Counted from the stretch's first letter, positions 40,373-50,410 are shown. The stretch: DNA of 64,000 bases from Candidatus Villigracilis vicinus (GCA_016721315.1 JADKIL010000003.1:124001-188000), one strand, 5' to 3'. A program made the numbers and translations. The notes: a model not told the origin generated them from the letters alone.

Positions 40373-42703
40373 CTATTTTTTCAATGCCTGCTTCACCGCT
40401 TCGTATACATCCACCACACCGAAACCATAGGCATTGCTGGGACGGTCGCCGCTAAAACAACCAAAAGCGGTTCCGGTATAAGGTTGAGCGGTTGTGATGA
40501 TCAATTGCTCAGTCGCATCAATATCGCCGATCAACTCAGGCTGTGCAGACCAGATCAACGCCACCACCCCCACAATATGCGGACCTGCCATCGACGTGCC
40601 GCTATTCGTGCCATAGGTGCCATCAGGCAGCGAAGAGAAAACGTCCACACCTGGAGCAACAATATCTGGTTTTACACGTCCAGAACCGTCCACAGTTACG
40701 GGTCCACGGCTGCTGAAATCGGCGATATTGCCGAATTGGTCTACGGCACCGACCGAAAAGACCGAGTCATAAAGAGCCAAAGGCGAAGCAACCGTTTCAC
40801 ACTCGGGTCCGTCGTTACCAGCGGAGACCACAACGAAAATACCGGCATGGCGCAAATTATCCGCAGCCACTACCAAGGCATTCGGGTCACAGCCTTCGAG
40901 GGCGGGGCAACCCCATGAGTTATTCATCACATGCGCCGCCTGGGTTGGGTCGCCATCTTTAAATGGGTCACCACCGATCGGAAATGGCGCAAGCATGAAC
41001 TGCATGCAATCCAGATATAACGCCGGGTTGGCAAGGTTACGGTCGAGATTCACACAACCGATCCATTGCGCTTTGGGTGCCACACCAATACCGCCGCTAC
41101 CAAGGATCGATCCCATGGTATGCGTACCATGTCCGCCTTCATCGTTCGGCGAGTCGGTTCCATCCCATGGGTCAAACCAGTTGTAATCGTTACTGCTGCT
41201 ATAACCGCGATATTGTTCTGCAATGGCAGGATGATTTTTATCCACCCCCGAATCAGATTGTCCGACCACAATACCCTCGCCGCGCACACCAAACTCTTCC
41301 CACACTCTATCTGCGCCAATCAATTGGATGTTCCAACCAACATAACCGGCAGAGGGTGCAGACTCAAACCCCGGCGAAGCAGAATCTCTGGGTGCAGCGC
41401 GCAGGCGCGGGCTGGGAATGACGCGGTCCACTTCGGGGCGCGTCATCAAGAAAAGGCGCACAAGCGTCCCGCCCTGTACTTCCATCGCATTCTGTAAATA
41501 ATACGGCGTATATTCCACTCCAAATGAATCGAGCGTTTGACGCAGATCTGCCTGTGTGCGGTTGGCATGATCAGTAAGACGCGTATAGGCTTCGGTTAAA
41601 CGCTCATCACGATCCTGAATATTTTCCAAGTCTGAAATATCCGCCTGGTCTTTCATGATGACGAACAGACGGTCACCATAATTTCCTGGATTGCCGATCA
41701 GAAAGAAGACGGCAACGACGGCACTCCACGCGAAAGCCGTACCAACCCATCCGAGTCCACGCTTCACTCCCTGACCTGAGCCTGCCCCGGCAATCTGACG
41801 AATGATCAGCGCGACAAGGCTTGTGCCCCAGCCAATACACAATGCAATGCCCATAGCTTTCGAGGCAAGCCCACCAATATCTCCCAGCACAATGGTCAAT
41901 TCGGTAGGGTCAAAGAATGCCAATCCTGCAAATGCAAGCAGACCCACAGTCACCCCAACTGCCGCTCGTGATGACAAGAGTGCAGACACTGCGAATGCAA
42001 ACGCGGGCACCAGCACGACCAGGATCAACTGCCCGCCATCATAACCAAAAGCAGAAGCAAGCAGTGCCAACACTGCGCCAGCCCCAATGCCATTCAGCCA
42101 GATGTTTTCCGCGTCAGACATCCAAACTGCGGCAAGTAGACCCAATGCCAGCCCCGCAAACAAATTAAGCATGGCATCCCCCACCGAACCGAGCGAGCCA
42201 TACATTGCCAGCGGAAGAATGCCCAACGCCGCAACCATCAACCCGAACGGAAGTGAGGCAGTATCCCATGTCAACCGGTCTTTGCGCAACCAGATAACGA
42301 TGCCTGCAGCAGTCAATGCCAAAATGATCTGTAAAATCGAACCAAGTTGGTCATTGTTAGCTCCAAGCACGCGCAACAATAAAGCCGGGAAACCAAATAG
42401 CGCCGCGCCGAACAGCCCCACATACCAGCCTTTGAAGCGTTCATCGGTCGTGAAATACCATAGCAAGCCAAAGAGTGTGCTCATCACGAACGCCTGCAGC
42501 GCCAGCCCAATCGAACCTGCCCAAGCAAGCTTTGCCAAACTTAATGAAGCAATGGCGCTCTGCTCTGTAAACCAAAGGATCAAGTGATAGATAAATAAAC
42601 AGAACGGCATTGGCAGTACCATTAGCACAAACAACGCCAACGCGCCCGTACTGTGATTTTTTGATTCTGCTGTAACAGGTGTATTTTCAAGAGACTCGTT
42701 CAT
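40373..42703 (-). CDS. S8 subtilisin-family protease fused to a multipass membrane domain
   Basis: A 776-residue protein. The N-terminal 340 residues hold about eleven membrane helices. Residues about 365-440 look like an I9-type prodomain (LRQTLDSFGVEYTPYYLQNA, then LFLMTRPEVDRVIPSPRLR). The S8 domain follows, with the triad intact: Asp in GQSDSGVDKNHPAI, His in EGGHGTHTMGSILG, and Ser in NSGTSMAGPHIVGV. The oxyanion Asn is in MNNSWGC. The protease should be held on the outer face of the membrane. GAGGAG precedes ATG 42703. The membrane part resembles no subtilisin partner I know, and it may serve as a transporter or merely as an anchor. Confidence 0.85.
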   Translation of the reverse strand: MNESLENTPVTAESKNHSTGALALFVLMVLPMPFCLFIYHLILWFTEQSAIASLSLAKLAWAGSIGLALQAFVMSTLFGLLWYFTTDERFKGWYVGLFGAALFGFPALLLRVLGANNDQLGSILQIILALTAAGIVIWLRKDRLTWDTASLPFGLMVAALGILPLAMYGSLGSVGDAMLNLFAGLALGLLAAVWMSDAENIWLNGIGAGAVLALLASAFGYDGGQLILVVLVPAFAFAVSALLSSRAAVGVTVGLLAFAGLAFFDPTELTIVLGDIGGLASKAMGIALCIGWGTSLVALIIRQIAGAGSGQGVKRGLGWVGTAFAWSAVVAVFFLIGNPGNYGDRLFVIMKDQADISDLENIQDRDERLTEAYTRLTDHANRTQADLRQTLDSFGVEYTPYYLQNAMEVQGGTLVRLFLMTRPEVDRVIPSPRLRAAPRDSASPGFESAPSAGYVGWNIQLIGADRVWEEFGVRGEGIVVGQSDSGVDKNHPAIAEQYRGYSSSNDYNWFDPWDGTDSPNDEGGHGTHTMGSILGSGGIGVAPKAQWIGCVNLDRNLANPALYLDCMQFMLAPFPIGGDPFKDGDPTQAAHVMNNSWGCPALEGCDPNALVVAADNLRHAGIFVVVSAGNDGPECETVASPLALYDSVFSVGAVDQFGNIADFSSRGPVTVDGSGRVKPDIVAPGVDVFSSLPDGTYGTNSGTSMAGPHIVGVVALIWSAQPELIGDIDATEQLIITTAQPYTGTAFGCFSGDRPSNAYGFGVVDVYEAVKQALKK

Positions 42704-42737
42704 AAATTTACTCCTCACCAATCATCAATTTACTAAT

Positions 42738-43391
42738 CTACTCCGCACCGCCTTCAATGCCAGCCTGTACTTCTTCACTTTCCTTATGCGGCTGAACCTT
42801 GAAGATTTTAAACCCCCACTGCACCGAAGGTCCGATCAAAAGAGCATAGACGATCGTCCCCACACCTGCCGGTCCACCCAACAGGATGCCGACCGTAACC
42901 ACTGTGATCTCAATGATGGCACGCGAAACACGGATGCTCACACCGGTCGTCCGCTTGATCGCCAGCATCATACTGTCACGCGGTCCTGCACCGGCATCCA
43001 CACCAATGTAGATGGCGCTGCCCAGCCCCATCAGCAGGATCGCCACAAGCAGCATGGCGATCTGTAAAGGCAGGTTATTTGTTATTGAAGGAAAGAATGA
43101 ATTCCACATGTCCACCCAGGGACCTATGGACAGGATATTCGCAAGCGTCCCCCACCCCATTTTTTCGCGCATCGCCACGGCGCTGATCAGCACCACAAAC
43201 CCCATAATCACCGTCATTGTACCGACCGTAATGCCCAAACGATTCGCCAATGCCGCTTCCAATACCACCCAGGCACTCGTGCCGATATTGCCGCGGATCA
43301 TCAAGGTGATCGCCAGCCCAAACAAAAGAAAGCCGCTCTGAATGCGAATGAAATCGCCAATGAATGTATTCCAACGTATGGGTTTTATCAT
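42738..43391 (-). CDS. YczE/YyaS/YitT-family membrane protein
   Basis: A 217-residue protein with five or six membrane helices and the family pattern IQSGFLLFGLAITLMIRGNI at the start. Later motifs are IYIGVDAGAGPRDSMMLAIK and GGPAGVGTIVYALLIGPSVQ. These match the YczE/YitT group of Gram-positive bacteria, which has no firmly known function. GAGGAG precedes the ATG. It lies 34 bases upstream of the protease gene on the same strand and may be cotranscribed with it. Confidence 0.82.
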   Translation of the reverse strand: MIKPIRWNTFIGDFIRIQSGFLLFGLAITLMIRGNIGTSAWVVLEAALANRLGITVGTMTVIMGFVVLISAVAMREKMGWGTLANILSIGPWVDMWNSFFPSITNNLPLQIAMLLVAILLMGLGSAIYIGVDAGAGPRDSMMLAIKRTTGVSIRVSRAIIEITVVTVGILLGGPAGVGTIVYALLIGPSVQWGFKIFKVQPHKESEEVQAGIEGGAE

Positions 43392-43454
43392 GATGCTCCT
43401 CTGAAGACATCATGATACCATGCGCTAAAAATCCCCCAAGGTACAAAGAACACG

Positions 43455-46400
43455 TTATTCCACTGAGAATATCTCCGTATGGTTTCGTCCACTATATTTC
43501 GCTTTATATAAAGCCTGATCAGCACGACGAATCACATCTTCAATGGATTTATCACAGGGAGTAAAAATGATCTCTGCCACACCCAAACTCAAGGTGACAG
43601 AAATGGAAGTATCTTCTACTTCGACGTGAGTGGCATCAACTGCAGCACGAATTCGTTCAGCAAGGAGGAATGCCTGTGCTGAATTGGTTTCAGGCAACAG
43701 AATGGTAAATTCATCACCGCCATAGCGTGCCAAAATATCTACATCTCGCACTTGGAGTTTTACCGTTTTCGAAATACGGGTCAGGATCTCATCCCCAAAG
43801 GAATGTCCAAATGCATCATTTGCGGTCTTAAAGCCATCAATATCGAACAAAATGATCGTAAGCGGACGGCGATAACGCAGACTGGTGTTGAACTCGCGGA
43901 TTGCCAACTCAAAGAAATAGCGGCGATTATACAGCCGCGTCAATCCATCAGTACGTGCCAACACCTGTTCATACTCGAACATTTGCTGAAGTTCCTTATG
44001 CGCCGTCTGCAGGGATATGTTCATCCGGCGCAATTCATCTTCCACCTCTTTGCGTCGGGTAATATCGCGGGATACCCCAATGGCTTCCGGTTCTGCATTC
44101 TCGTTCATGGTGAAGGTACTGGAGATCTCAACGCACACGACTGAACCATTCTTGTGCTTTTGCTCCACCTGATCAATCTGCCTAACAGTTGTAGTATCAC
44201 CCGCCAGAAAACGTTGAACACGATCAGGATAGCTGGCAAGGAGATCCACCAATGCCGCCGGTGTGACAAAATCCTCCATAGACATGTCGATCAATTCCTC
44301 AGCCGTATAACCCAGCAGGTTCTCAATTGACGGGCTGACATATTTGAATTTCATGGTGTTCAGATCCAGCACCCAGACCACATCCGCGACCCGTTCTGCC
44401 AGTAAACGGTATTGTTTTTCCCGTTCTTTTAAATTCGCTTCCGCCAATTTACGGTCGGTAATATCGATCAGGCTACCTTCGTAATATTCAGGCATCCCGT
44501 TTTTATCGTGAACAATGCGGACGTGATCTTCCGCCCAAAAGGTTGTTCCATCTTCTCTGGTATATTCCGACTCAAAGGCAGAGAGAGAACCTCTTTTCGA
44601 GATCAATTCCATAAATTTATCATTCACGATCGGGTCTCGGTAAAAGTCCCAAGCCTTCTTGTCCAACATTTTTTGTTCAGACACATAACCGAACATCCGC
44701 AACAAAGCAGGGTTTGCATCCCGCACATCCCCATTCACCGATGTTCGATAAAGACCAATGGGCATGTTCTCGAACAAAACCCGATATGCCTGCTCGGAAC
44801 TGATCAGCGCGGATTCGATCTTCTTGCGTTCCGTGATATCGCGTGCAACCCAGATCGTGGTATCGGCACCCATGGGAGAAATAAATGCCTCAAACCAGGG
44901 TTGCTGCTTCTTCAATATTATTTCATACTCAAGTGAAACTGATTCACCGGTGGTAAGCACCTGTTCGATTACAGACAGGAACTCTGCAACCTTACCCGTT
45001 GGGAAGAACGCAGAGAGATGCCTCCCGACGACATCTTCAGGCTGAATATAATATCGTTCGGGGTTGGTTGGAGCGACACTGCGATAGTAACCGTTCCGAT
45101 CGATGACCAGAACGGTATCCCGCATCGACGCGAACAAGGCACGCAATTCCGCTTCTGAATCGGCGAGCGCTTCCTGTGCTTTTATTTCCTCAGTCACGTC
45201 ACTGCAAACGACAAGGATCACATAACGATCATTAAGGTCACGTACCGCGCGGGCAGATTCTCTGACCCAAAGCATGCTGCCATCTTTGCGCAACTTGCGT
45301 ACTTCCAACTGAATAAGTTGCTCTGGCTTTTGTAAACAAGTTGTGATCTGCCGTCTGGCAAATTCACGATCCTCTGGGTGAAACACATTAAACAGGGAGT
45401 GTCCTACCAGTTCTTCAGGCGCAAAGCCCAGCTGCTCAATTCCATATTGATTAACAGAGAGCACCAGTCCATGCTCGTCCGCCGTAAAATACATGGACGG
45501 GTTATCTTCATAGAGTGCGCGATACCGTTCCTCACTGGTGCGCAGGGCATCTTCGATCTGTTTGCGATTGATGGCAAAAGCCACATGAGACGCGATCGTC
45601 TGAGCTAGCTGCACCTCATCGTCTAAAAATACATGGGAAGCATCGAAGTAGAGCATAAACTTACCCAGCAGCCTGCCCTGGTGGGTTAAAGGTATAAAAC
45701 CCAGTGCTCCAATCCCTTCTTTTTCAAACAAAGCAGATAAAGAAGACAAGCTGGGTTCATTTTGAGCATCCGCCACCAACACCGGTTGCGGATTAACCAC
45801 ATCCTGCTTCCAGGGAGAATGTCCCTCTGCCGCTCTGCGGTATTCCTCAGATAACCCGTGCCACGCTTTGAAGCGCATGACACCATCAGCATCGAATAAT
45901 AGAATAGAAACACGGTCAACCTTCAGAGTCGTCTGCAAACTGTTCAATGCAGCATAATAGATCTCTTCGATCATCAAACTGTCGTTCAAAGTTGCCGTGA
46001 TCTGATAAAGGCTTTGCAGGTTCTTATTTTGCTGCCGGAGATTCTCCTCTGCCTGCTTTATCTTTGTTATATCGCGCCCATTGATAATGATTCCCATGAT
46101 CGCAGGGTCATCCATGAGGTAATGACTGACGATCTCAAAAACACGCCATTCACCATCATGATGCTTCAAACGATATTCGCCGCGATGGATGTGACCGGGT
46201 TTCTCCAATCCACTCATGAACGTTTCGAATATCTCTGCCAAGTCATCCGGATGGATCAGGTCAAACGAATTCATCCCGATAAGGTTCTTAAAACCATATC
46301 CTAACAAATGCGCTACAGACGGGCTTTCATAACTGATCTTGCCTTCTGAATTAACAACCAGGATCCCATCAGTCGCATTTTCGATCAAAGAACGATAATA

Positions 46401-48170
46401 CTTTTCGCTTTCGGAGAGAGCTTTCTCCATTTCCTTACGCAGGCTGATATCCCGAAAGTTAATGACAACTGCTTCCACACCCGGCTCAGCGAACTGATTG
46501 CTAAAGGTGCTTTCCACCCAACGATAGGACCCATCCTTATGCATGTATCGATATTGAAAAGTGGGGGTAAAGGCGGGGTCGGCGATCAAATTTGACATTC
46601 CCTCGAGAACCGTCCCAACGTCATCAGGATGGATGAAATCGAGGGGATTCTCATGAGAATATTCCTCGCCTTCATAATCAAAAATCGCCCGGGCTGCCGG
46701 GCTGACATACTTAACTCTGCCATCAAGACCAACCAATGCAATTCCATCAGGAGCGTTTTCGATCAGTGCTTTGAAACGCTTCTCCGCCTGCCGCACAGCT
46801 TGCTCCGCTTGTTTTCGCTCGGTTACATCGCGAACGACACACAAAAAGTTATCAGCCTGATACGGAGCAACATGTGCCTCAAAATCACGCCTGCCGTTTG
46901 TAAGATCAAAGGAATACTCAAAGAGCTGACTCTCTCCCGTAATCAATACCTGTTCCAAAGTTAAAAAATAGACATTAACCATTTCTTCAGGCATCACATT
47001 GCGTATATTCTTCCCCAAAAAGACCGCCGGAGGGACGAACAGAAGCTCGCTACGAGGCGCATAATAATCCATGAAATCGCCAGTTCGGTTAAGCACGAAC
47101 ATCATATCCGGAACAGAACTTAACAGGGCATGGATCTTCGCCTCGCTAGCACGTAATTCTCCCTCTGCCTTTTTTCTCTCGGTACTATCGCGTGCCACCG
47201 CGATAACTACCTGTCTGCCGAAGTATGTGCCGGGAGTCAGTCTGACTTCCTTGGGAAATATGGTGCCATCTTTTTTTATACCCCAGTATTCAAATTCGAC
47301 CGGCTGCCCATTGAATGCTTGTTTTACATAATCAGCAACCTTCTCAAGGTCGTTCCTGCCTGGCGCGGAGAGGAACTCAGGAGTGCGTCCAATAAAATAC
47401 TCCCGCGGGTATCCATATAACTTTTCAGCGCCAGTGTTCACATCCAGAAAAACACTATTTTCGTCCTGTATGTAAATCGTCTCTGTGACGCTGTTGAAGA
47501 TCCCTTCAAATGTAGATTGTGACCCCCGCAGCGCTTCCTCCACCTGTTTGCGAGCTGCCAGTTCCTCCTGAAGCTGTTGCATCAGACGCACATTGTAAAG
47601 ACCGGCAGCAATATGCCCGGCAAAGGAATCCATGGCAGGCACATCGTCACCTTTCAAGAATGAGCCGTTTACTTTTAATAATCCCAGCACCTCATTATCC
47701 ACCCGTAAGGGAGCGAGAACCCCCTGACGAAGATCAAAAGCAGATACAAGCGGTGCGATAAAAGGATGAAAAGTCTTCGGCAGAACATCCGATAAGGCAT
47801 CCAGTGTTGAATCAACGAACACTGCCCTGCCACCGCAAAGCGTCTTTTCATAAATACCGCCCGGAACAAGCGGCAATCTATATTTCTGCAGAGATAACCC
47901 TGTCAGTTTCTCCGCCTTGCGGATCAAGGTTTCAGAATAGGATGTATAAGCAATGGAAAGGGATTTTTGGTCTTCCGTGAGCAGTAACAGGGTAACTTCC
48001 CCACCTAAAAATTGGATCTCTCTACCAACGGCAAGATAAAAATCTTCAGCAGTACGCGCTTGCTGAATCGACTGGGCAGCCCGGCTTAAAGCAAGCAAAA
48101 GATAATGCTCATGGCTTTGCGCTTCCAGCGAAGTTTTTTTCTTCGAACGTGCGGATTCACTCGCGACCAT
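43455..48170 (-). CDS. multi-PAS/GAF diguanylate cyclase (GAF-PAS4-GAF-PAS4-GGDEF)
   Basis: A 1571-residue soluble sensor. In order: GAF (about residues 25-195), four PAS/PAC units (about 215-700), a second GAF (about 715-870), four more PAS/PAC units (about 880-1400), and a C-terminal GGDEF domain (about 1405-1571). The active site GGDEF is intact (ILARYGGDEFTILLPE), and the inhibitory I-site RxxD is present just before it (VRDVD). It should make cyclic di-GMP from GTP with product feedback. There is no membrane helix, phosphodiesterase EAL domain or kinase domain. Many inputs converging on one output suggests integration of light, oxygen, redox or ligand cues. No c-di-GMP effector gene is adjacent. 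Confidence 0.93.
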   Translation of the reverse strand: MVASESARSKKKTSLEAQSHEHYLLLALSRAAQSIQQARTAEDFYLAVGREIQFLGGEVTLLLLTEDQKSLSIAYTSYSETLIRKAEKLTGLSLQKYRLPLVPGGIYEKTLCGGRAVFVDSTLDALSDVLPKTFHPFIAPLVSAFDLRQGVLAPLRVDNEVLGLLKVNGSFLKGDDVPAMDSFAGHIAAGLYNVRLMQQLQEELAARKQVEEALRGSQSTFEGIFNSVTETIYIQDENSVFLDVNTGAEKLYGYPREYFIGRTPEFLSAPGRNDLEKVADYVKQAFNGQPVEFEYWGIKKDGTIFPKEVRLTPGTYFGRQVVIAVARDSTERKKAEGELRASEAKIHALLSSVPDMMFVLNRTGDFMDYYAPRSELLFVPPAVFLGKNIRNVMPEEMVNVYFLTLEQVLITGESQLFEYSFDLTNGRRDFEAHVAPYQADNFLCVVRDVTERKQAEQAVRQAEKRFKALIENAPDGIALVGLDGRVKYVSPAARAIFDYEGEEYSHENPLDFIHPDDVGTVLEGMSNLIADPAFTPTFQYRYMHKDGSYRWVESTFSNQFAEPGVEAVVINFRDISLRKEMEKALSESEKYYRSLIENATDGILVVNSEGKISYESPSVAHLLGYGFKNLIGMNSFDLIHPDDLAEIFETFMSGLEKPGHIHRGEYRLKHHDGEWRVFEIVSHYLMDDPAIMGIIINGRDITKIKQAEENLRQQNKNLQSLYQITATLNDSLMIEEIYYAALNSLQTTLKVDRVSILLFDADGVMRFKAWHGLSEEYRRAAEGHSPWKQDVVNPQPVLVADAQNEPSLSSLSALFEKEGIGALGFIPLTHQGRLLGKFMLYFDASHVFLDDEVQLAQTIASHVAFAINRKQIEDALRTSEERYRALYEDNPSMYFTADEHGLVLSVNQYGIEQLGFAPEELVGHSLFNVFHPEDREFARRQITTCLQKPEQLIQLEVRKLRKDGSMLWVRESARAVRDLNDRYVILVVCSDVTEEIKAQEALADSEAELRALFASMRDTVLVIDRNGYYRSVAPTNPERYYIQPEDVVGRHLSAFFPTGKVAEFLSVIEQVLTTGESVSLEYEIILKKQQPWFEAFISPMGADTTIWVARDITERKKIESALISSEQAYRVLFENMPIGLYRTSVNGDVRDANPALLRMFGYVSEQKMLDKKAWDFYRDPIVNDKFMELISKRGSLSAFESEYTREDGTTFWAEDHVRIVHDKNGMPEYYEGSLIDITDRKLAEANLKEREKQYRLLAERVADVVWVLDLNTMKFKYVSPSIENLLGYTAEELIDMSMEDFVTPAALVDLLASYPDRVQRFLAGDTTTVRQIDQVEQKHKNGSVVCVEISSTFTMNENAEPEAIGVSRDITRRKEVEDELRRMNISLQTAHKELQQMFEYEQVLARTDGLTRLYNRRYFFELAIREFNTSLRYRRPLTIILFDIDGFKTANDAFGHSFGDEILTRISKTVKLQVRDVDILARYGGDEFTILLPETNSAQAFLLAERIRAAVDATHVEVEDTSISVTLSLGVAEIIFTPCDKSIEDVIRRADQALYKAKYSGRNHTEIFSVE

Positions 48171-48395
48171 CTGGCATCCTCTCGAAATCGCCGCTCTTGA
48201 TACTTAATCAGCGTAAGAACGGCAAACAAAGCCAGGATCTCTGGCTTTGTAATTCGATATTTATTTTTCACGTCGGACCGTTGGAACCGCAACAAACAAA
48301 TAAAAGAAAATTTCTGAAGAAAATATGTCCGCGCCGTGGTTTTGTTAATATATATGCTCTTGTGCGCAAAGTCAAGCATTGTATTGAGAGAAATT

Positions 48396-49664
48396 TCAAA
48401 CCCAATACCCTTTCCGCTTAAGATTCGATCTTAATCCCATTAGCAATTTGGGCGGTTTGACCCCGCCCAGATCGATCTTCACCGCACCGATCATGGATGC
48501 AAAACGGCTCAAGCCGTTTGCAAGTGCATCTACAAATGCGGCATCCTTCGGAGCATCTTCCTCCAACCAAAAGCCAAGGATATGCAAAGTATTGGTAGAG
48601 CGGTCTAACTTTGGGTCGAGGCGGGCAACCAGATCATCACCATATAAAATAGGCAGGGTGTAATAACCCCACTTGCGTTGAGTCACGGGCTTATACACCT
48701 CCCATACATAGTCAAAATCAAAAACCTTTTTTGCCCGCCCGCGTGCGCTGACGATCTCCAGTGGAGCGAGCAGTGTCACTTCCTCCTCAGTGGTTGGACC
48801 TTTGGGCTTCCACACCTTCGGGACACGCCCCGCTTCAAGCGCCGACAGATGAGGCTGGTCGCTGTTTAAGATAAGGAAGTTTTCGCTGAAACCTTCCACC
48901 CGCACCCGCGAGACCTCGCCTTTTTCAATGAGGCGCTCAATACGCTGCCTGCCTTCTTGCATGGAAACCTTGCGATGGATAAATTCGCCAAAGCCGGTCT
49001 TCCATGCAGGTTCCCGCACCATGCCATAGAATGCGATATGTTTTTTACCGAGGAAATCTTCAGCTTCTTCTTCTGAAGCCGAGTAATCAAACTCAGGCGG
49101 AACGACCCTCTCGCGAAGATCATACATGCGGTCAAAGCCTTTGCGGTTGGAGATCATCACTTCGCCCGTCAGCCATAGGTAAAACAATGTGATCGAGGTT
49201 TCCTTGCGTCCGCGATAGCTCCATGCTTTGACAGCGTCCCCTTCAATGTCGCGGTTTCCAAGCGGACCTTTCTCGCGCAATTCATCCAATACGAACTTGA
49301 CCACATCCTTGGGTGGGTGGGCAAAGTGCTCCCAGCGCAGCCCTTGTTCTTTGCGATGCTTCATGTGCAATTGCCAATATGGGAATTCCTGCATGGGATA
49401 CATCATCAGCCAGCCGCCGTAATCGAAGGCTTTTCGTTTTTCGTATGCCATTTTGTAAAGCAGGTCAGGTTTGTATTCAAGGACACGCCCATACATGGCA
49501 ATATCCTGACTACGGGCAACCATAATCAACGGGTCGAGCTGCAAAGCTTGCATCTGACGCAAAGCGGCTTCGGTGCCGGTAATGCCCGAGAAACGGCGCC
49601 CGGGCCAAAGTCCCTGTGAGCCGAGAAGGAAACGACGGTAGGTTTGTTTTGAGATAGTTTCCAT
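48396..49664 (-). CDS. YcaQ/HTH_42 family winged-helix protein (DNA glycosylase-like)
   Basis: A 422-residue HTH_42 protein: LQLDPLIMVARSQDIAMYGR near residue 42 carries the Q-x-D motif of the YcaQ subgroup, which unhooks interstrand crosslinks and removes bulky alkylated bases in E. coli. Further blocks (HFAHPPKDVVKFVLDELREK, ALEAGRVPKVWKPKGPTTEE, ILYGDDLVARLDPKLDRSTN) cover the whole fold. Length matches the family. It is monocistronic. DNA-repair function is inferred from the family. Confidence 0.85.
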   Translation of the reverse strand: METISKQTYRRFLLGSQGLWPGRRFSGITGTEAALRQMQALQLDPLIMVARSQDIAMYGRVLEYKPDLLYKMAYEKRKAFDYGGWLMMYPMQEFPYWQLHMKHRKEQGLRWEHFAHPPKDVVKFVLDELREKGPLGNRDIEGDAVKAWSYRGRKETSITLFYLWLTGEVMISNRKGFDRMYDLRERVVPPEFDYSASEEEAEDFLGKKHIAFYGMVREPAWKTGFGEFIHRKVSMQEGRQRIERLIEKGEVSRVRVEGFSENFLILNSDQPHLSALEAGRVPKVWKPKGPTTEEEVTLLAPLEIVSARGRAKKVFDFDYVWEVYKPVTQRKWGYYTLPILYGDDLVARLDPKLDRSTNTLHILGFWLEEDAPKDAAFVDALANGLSRFASMIGAVKIDLGGVKPPKLLMGLRSNLKRKGYWV

Positions 49665-49701
49665 ATATTAAATTAAGCGTCAAAAGGTTGGAAGGTGAGA
49701 T

Positions 49702-49729
49702 AAAAAAAACCGAGGCATGATACCTCGGT
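49702..49729 (-). terminator. rho-independent terminator of the two small membrane-protein genes
   Basis: A 7-bp stem (49709-49715 and 49723-49729) is followed on the minus strand by a run of eight T. Confidence 0.88.
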
Positions 49730-49760
49730 CTATCCTCTGTAGTCTGCTGTCTAATGTCTG

Positions 49761-49952
49761 TTAATCATCGCCGAGAGAGGAGATGGCGCGCAACAAGCCA
49801 AAGACCAGCACACCGAGTTTGATGCCTTCGCCCGCGGTGATGGCGGTTTCACTCTCGTTCTTTTCGGCGCGGCGGTTGAGCAGCAATGCAGCGATAAGCC
49901 CGATAATAGCGCCGATCAATGCGCCGCCTAAAAGTAGTCTACTATTTTTCAT
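49761..49952 (-). CDS. small membrane protein (63 residues)
   Basis: Two hydrophobic segments (LLLGGALIGAIIGLIAALLL and AGEGIKLGVLVFGLLRAISS) flank a charged RRAEKNESET loop. The first half has the G-x3-G pattern of YtxH-like small membrane proteins. The start overlaps the previous stop by 4 bases (ATGA), and GAAAGGATGA precedes it. Not recognised as a specific family; it is clearly translated with its neighbour. Confidence 0.65.
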   Translation of the reverse strand: MKNSRLLLGGALIGAIIGLIAALLLNRRAEKNESETAITAGEGIKLGVLVFGLLRAISSLGDD

Positions 49953-50398
49953 GGTGTCATCCTTTCAAAAAAGGCTTTCATGCTTTCAAGCCATCCATTT
50001 AGCCCGATTATGGGTTTAACGATCATATCCGTCGCACGCAAGATATAACCACGCGCGATAAAAACATAATCCTGGGCGATTCCGGTGTAGTAGGGTAGTG
50101 CGCCCAATAATTTTGCCATGCCGTAGATCAGCCCGCCGATAATGGCAAGCACGACCAACCCACCCAATAGCATGGGAATAATGACCCAGATGGTGGAAAT
50201 GGCAGCCCATCGTCCCACGTCACCGCCCTGGCGGAAGGTGGCAAAACTCACCCAAACGACGATACCAACCAGAACCAGCGCACTAAGAACCACCGGCAGG
50301 ATTACCTGCCGCATCACCTGCCTGCGATGTTTGAGATAGGAATAATGCTCAGGCGGGGTTTTAAGTCTTTCAGCAAGTTCGGGGAGTTTGGCGTTCAT
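49949..50398 (-). CDS. hypothetical membrane protein with two helices
   Basis: A 149-residue protein with a basic N-terminus (EHYSYLKHRRQVMRQV) and two membrane helices (VILPVVLSALVLVGIVVWV and ISTIWVIIPMLLGGLVVLAI, extending). The C-terminal region of about 50 residues is amphipathic. Cotranscribed with the 63-residue membrane protein. A TAAAAT box lies 6 bases before the ATG and there is no ribosome-binding site, so it appears leaderless. Function unknown; it sits just beyond the ftsZ terminator. Confidence 0.65.
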   Translation of the reverse strand: MNAKLPELAERLKTPPEHYSYLKHRRQVMRQVILPVVLSALVLVGIVVWVSFATFRQGGDVGRWAAISTIWVIIPMLLGGLVVLAIIGGLIYGMAKLLGALPYYTGIAQDYVFIARGYILRATDMIVKPIIGLNGWLESMKAFFERMTP

Positions 50399-50410
50399 GA
50401 CTCTATTTTA
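50399..50410 (-). promoter_or_regulatory. TAAAAT box 6 nt before ATG (leaderless start)
   Basis: TAAAAT at 50410-50405 on minus, then six bases, then the ATG at 50398; there is no Shine-Dalgarno sequence. Confidence 0.45.

Noticed and set aside
48226..48250. 10-bp hairpin between the diguanylate cyclase and YcaQ-like genes
   Set aside because: No clear T-run on either strand; it could be a weak terminator or an operator but nothing decides this.
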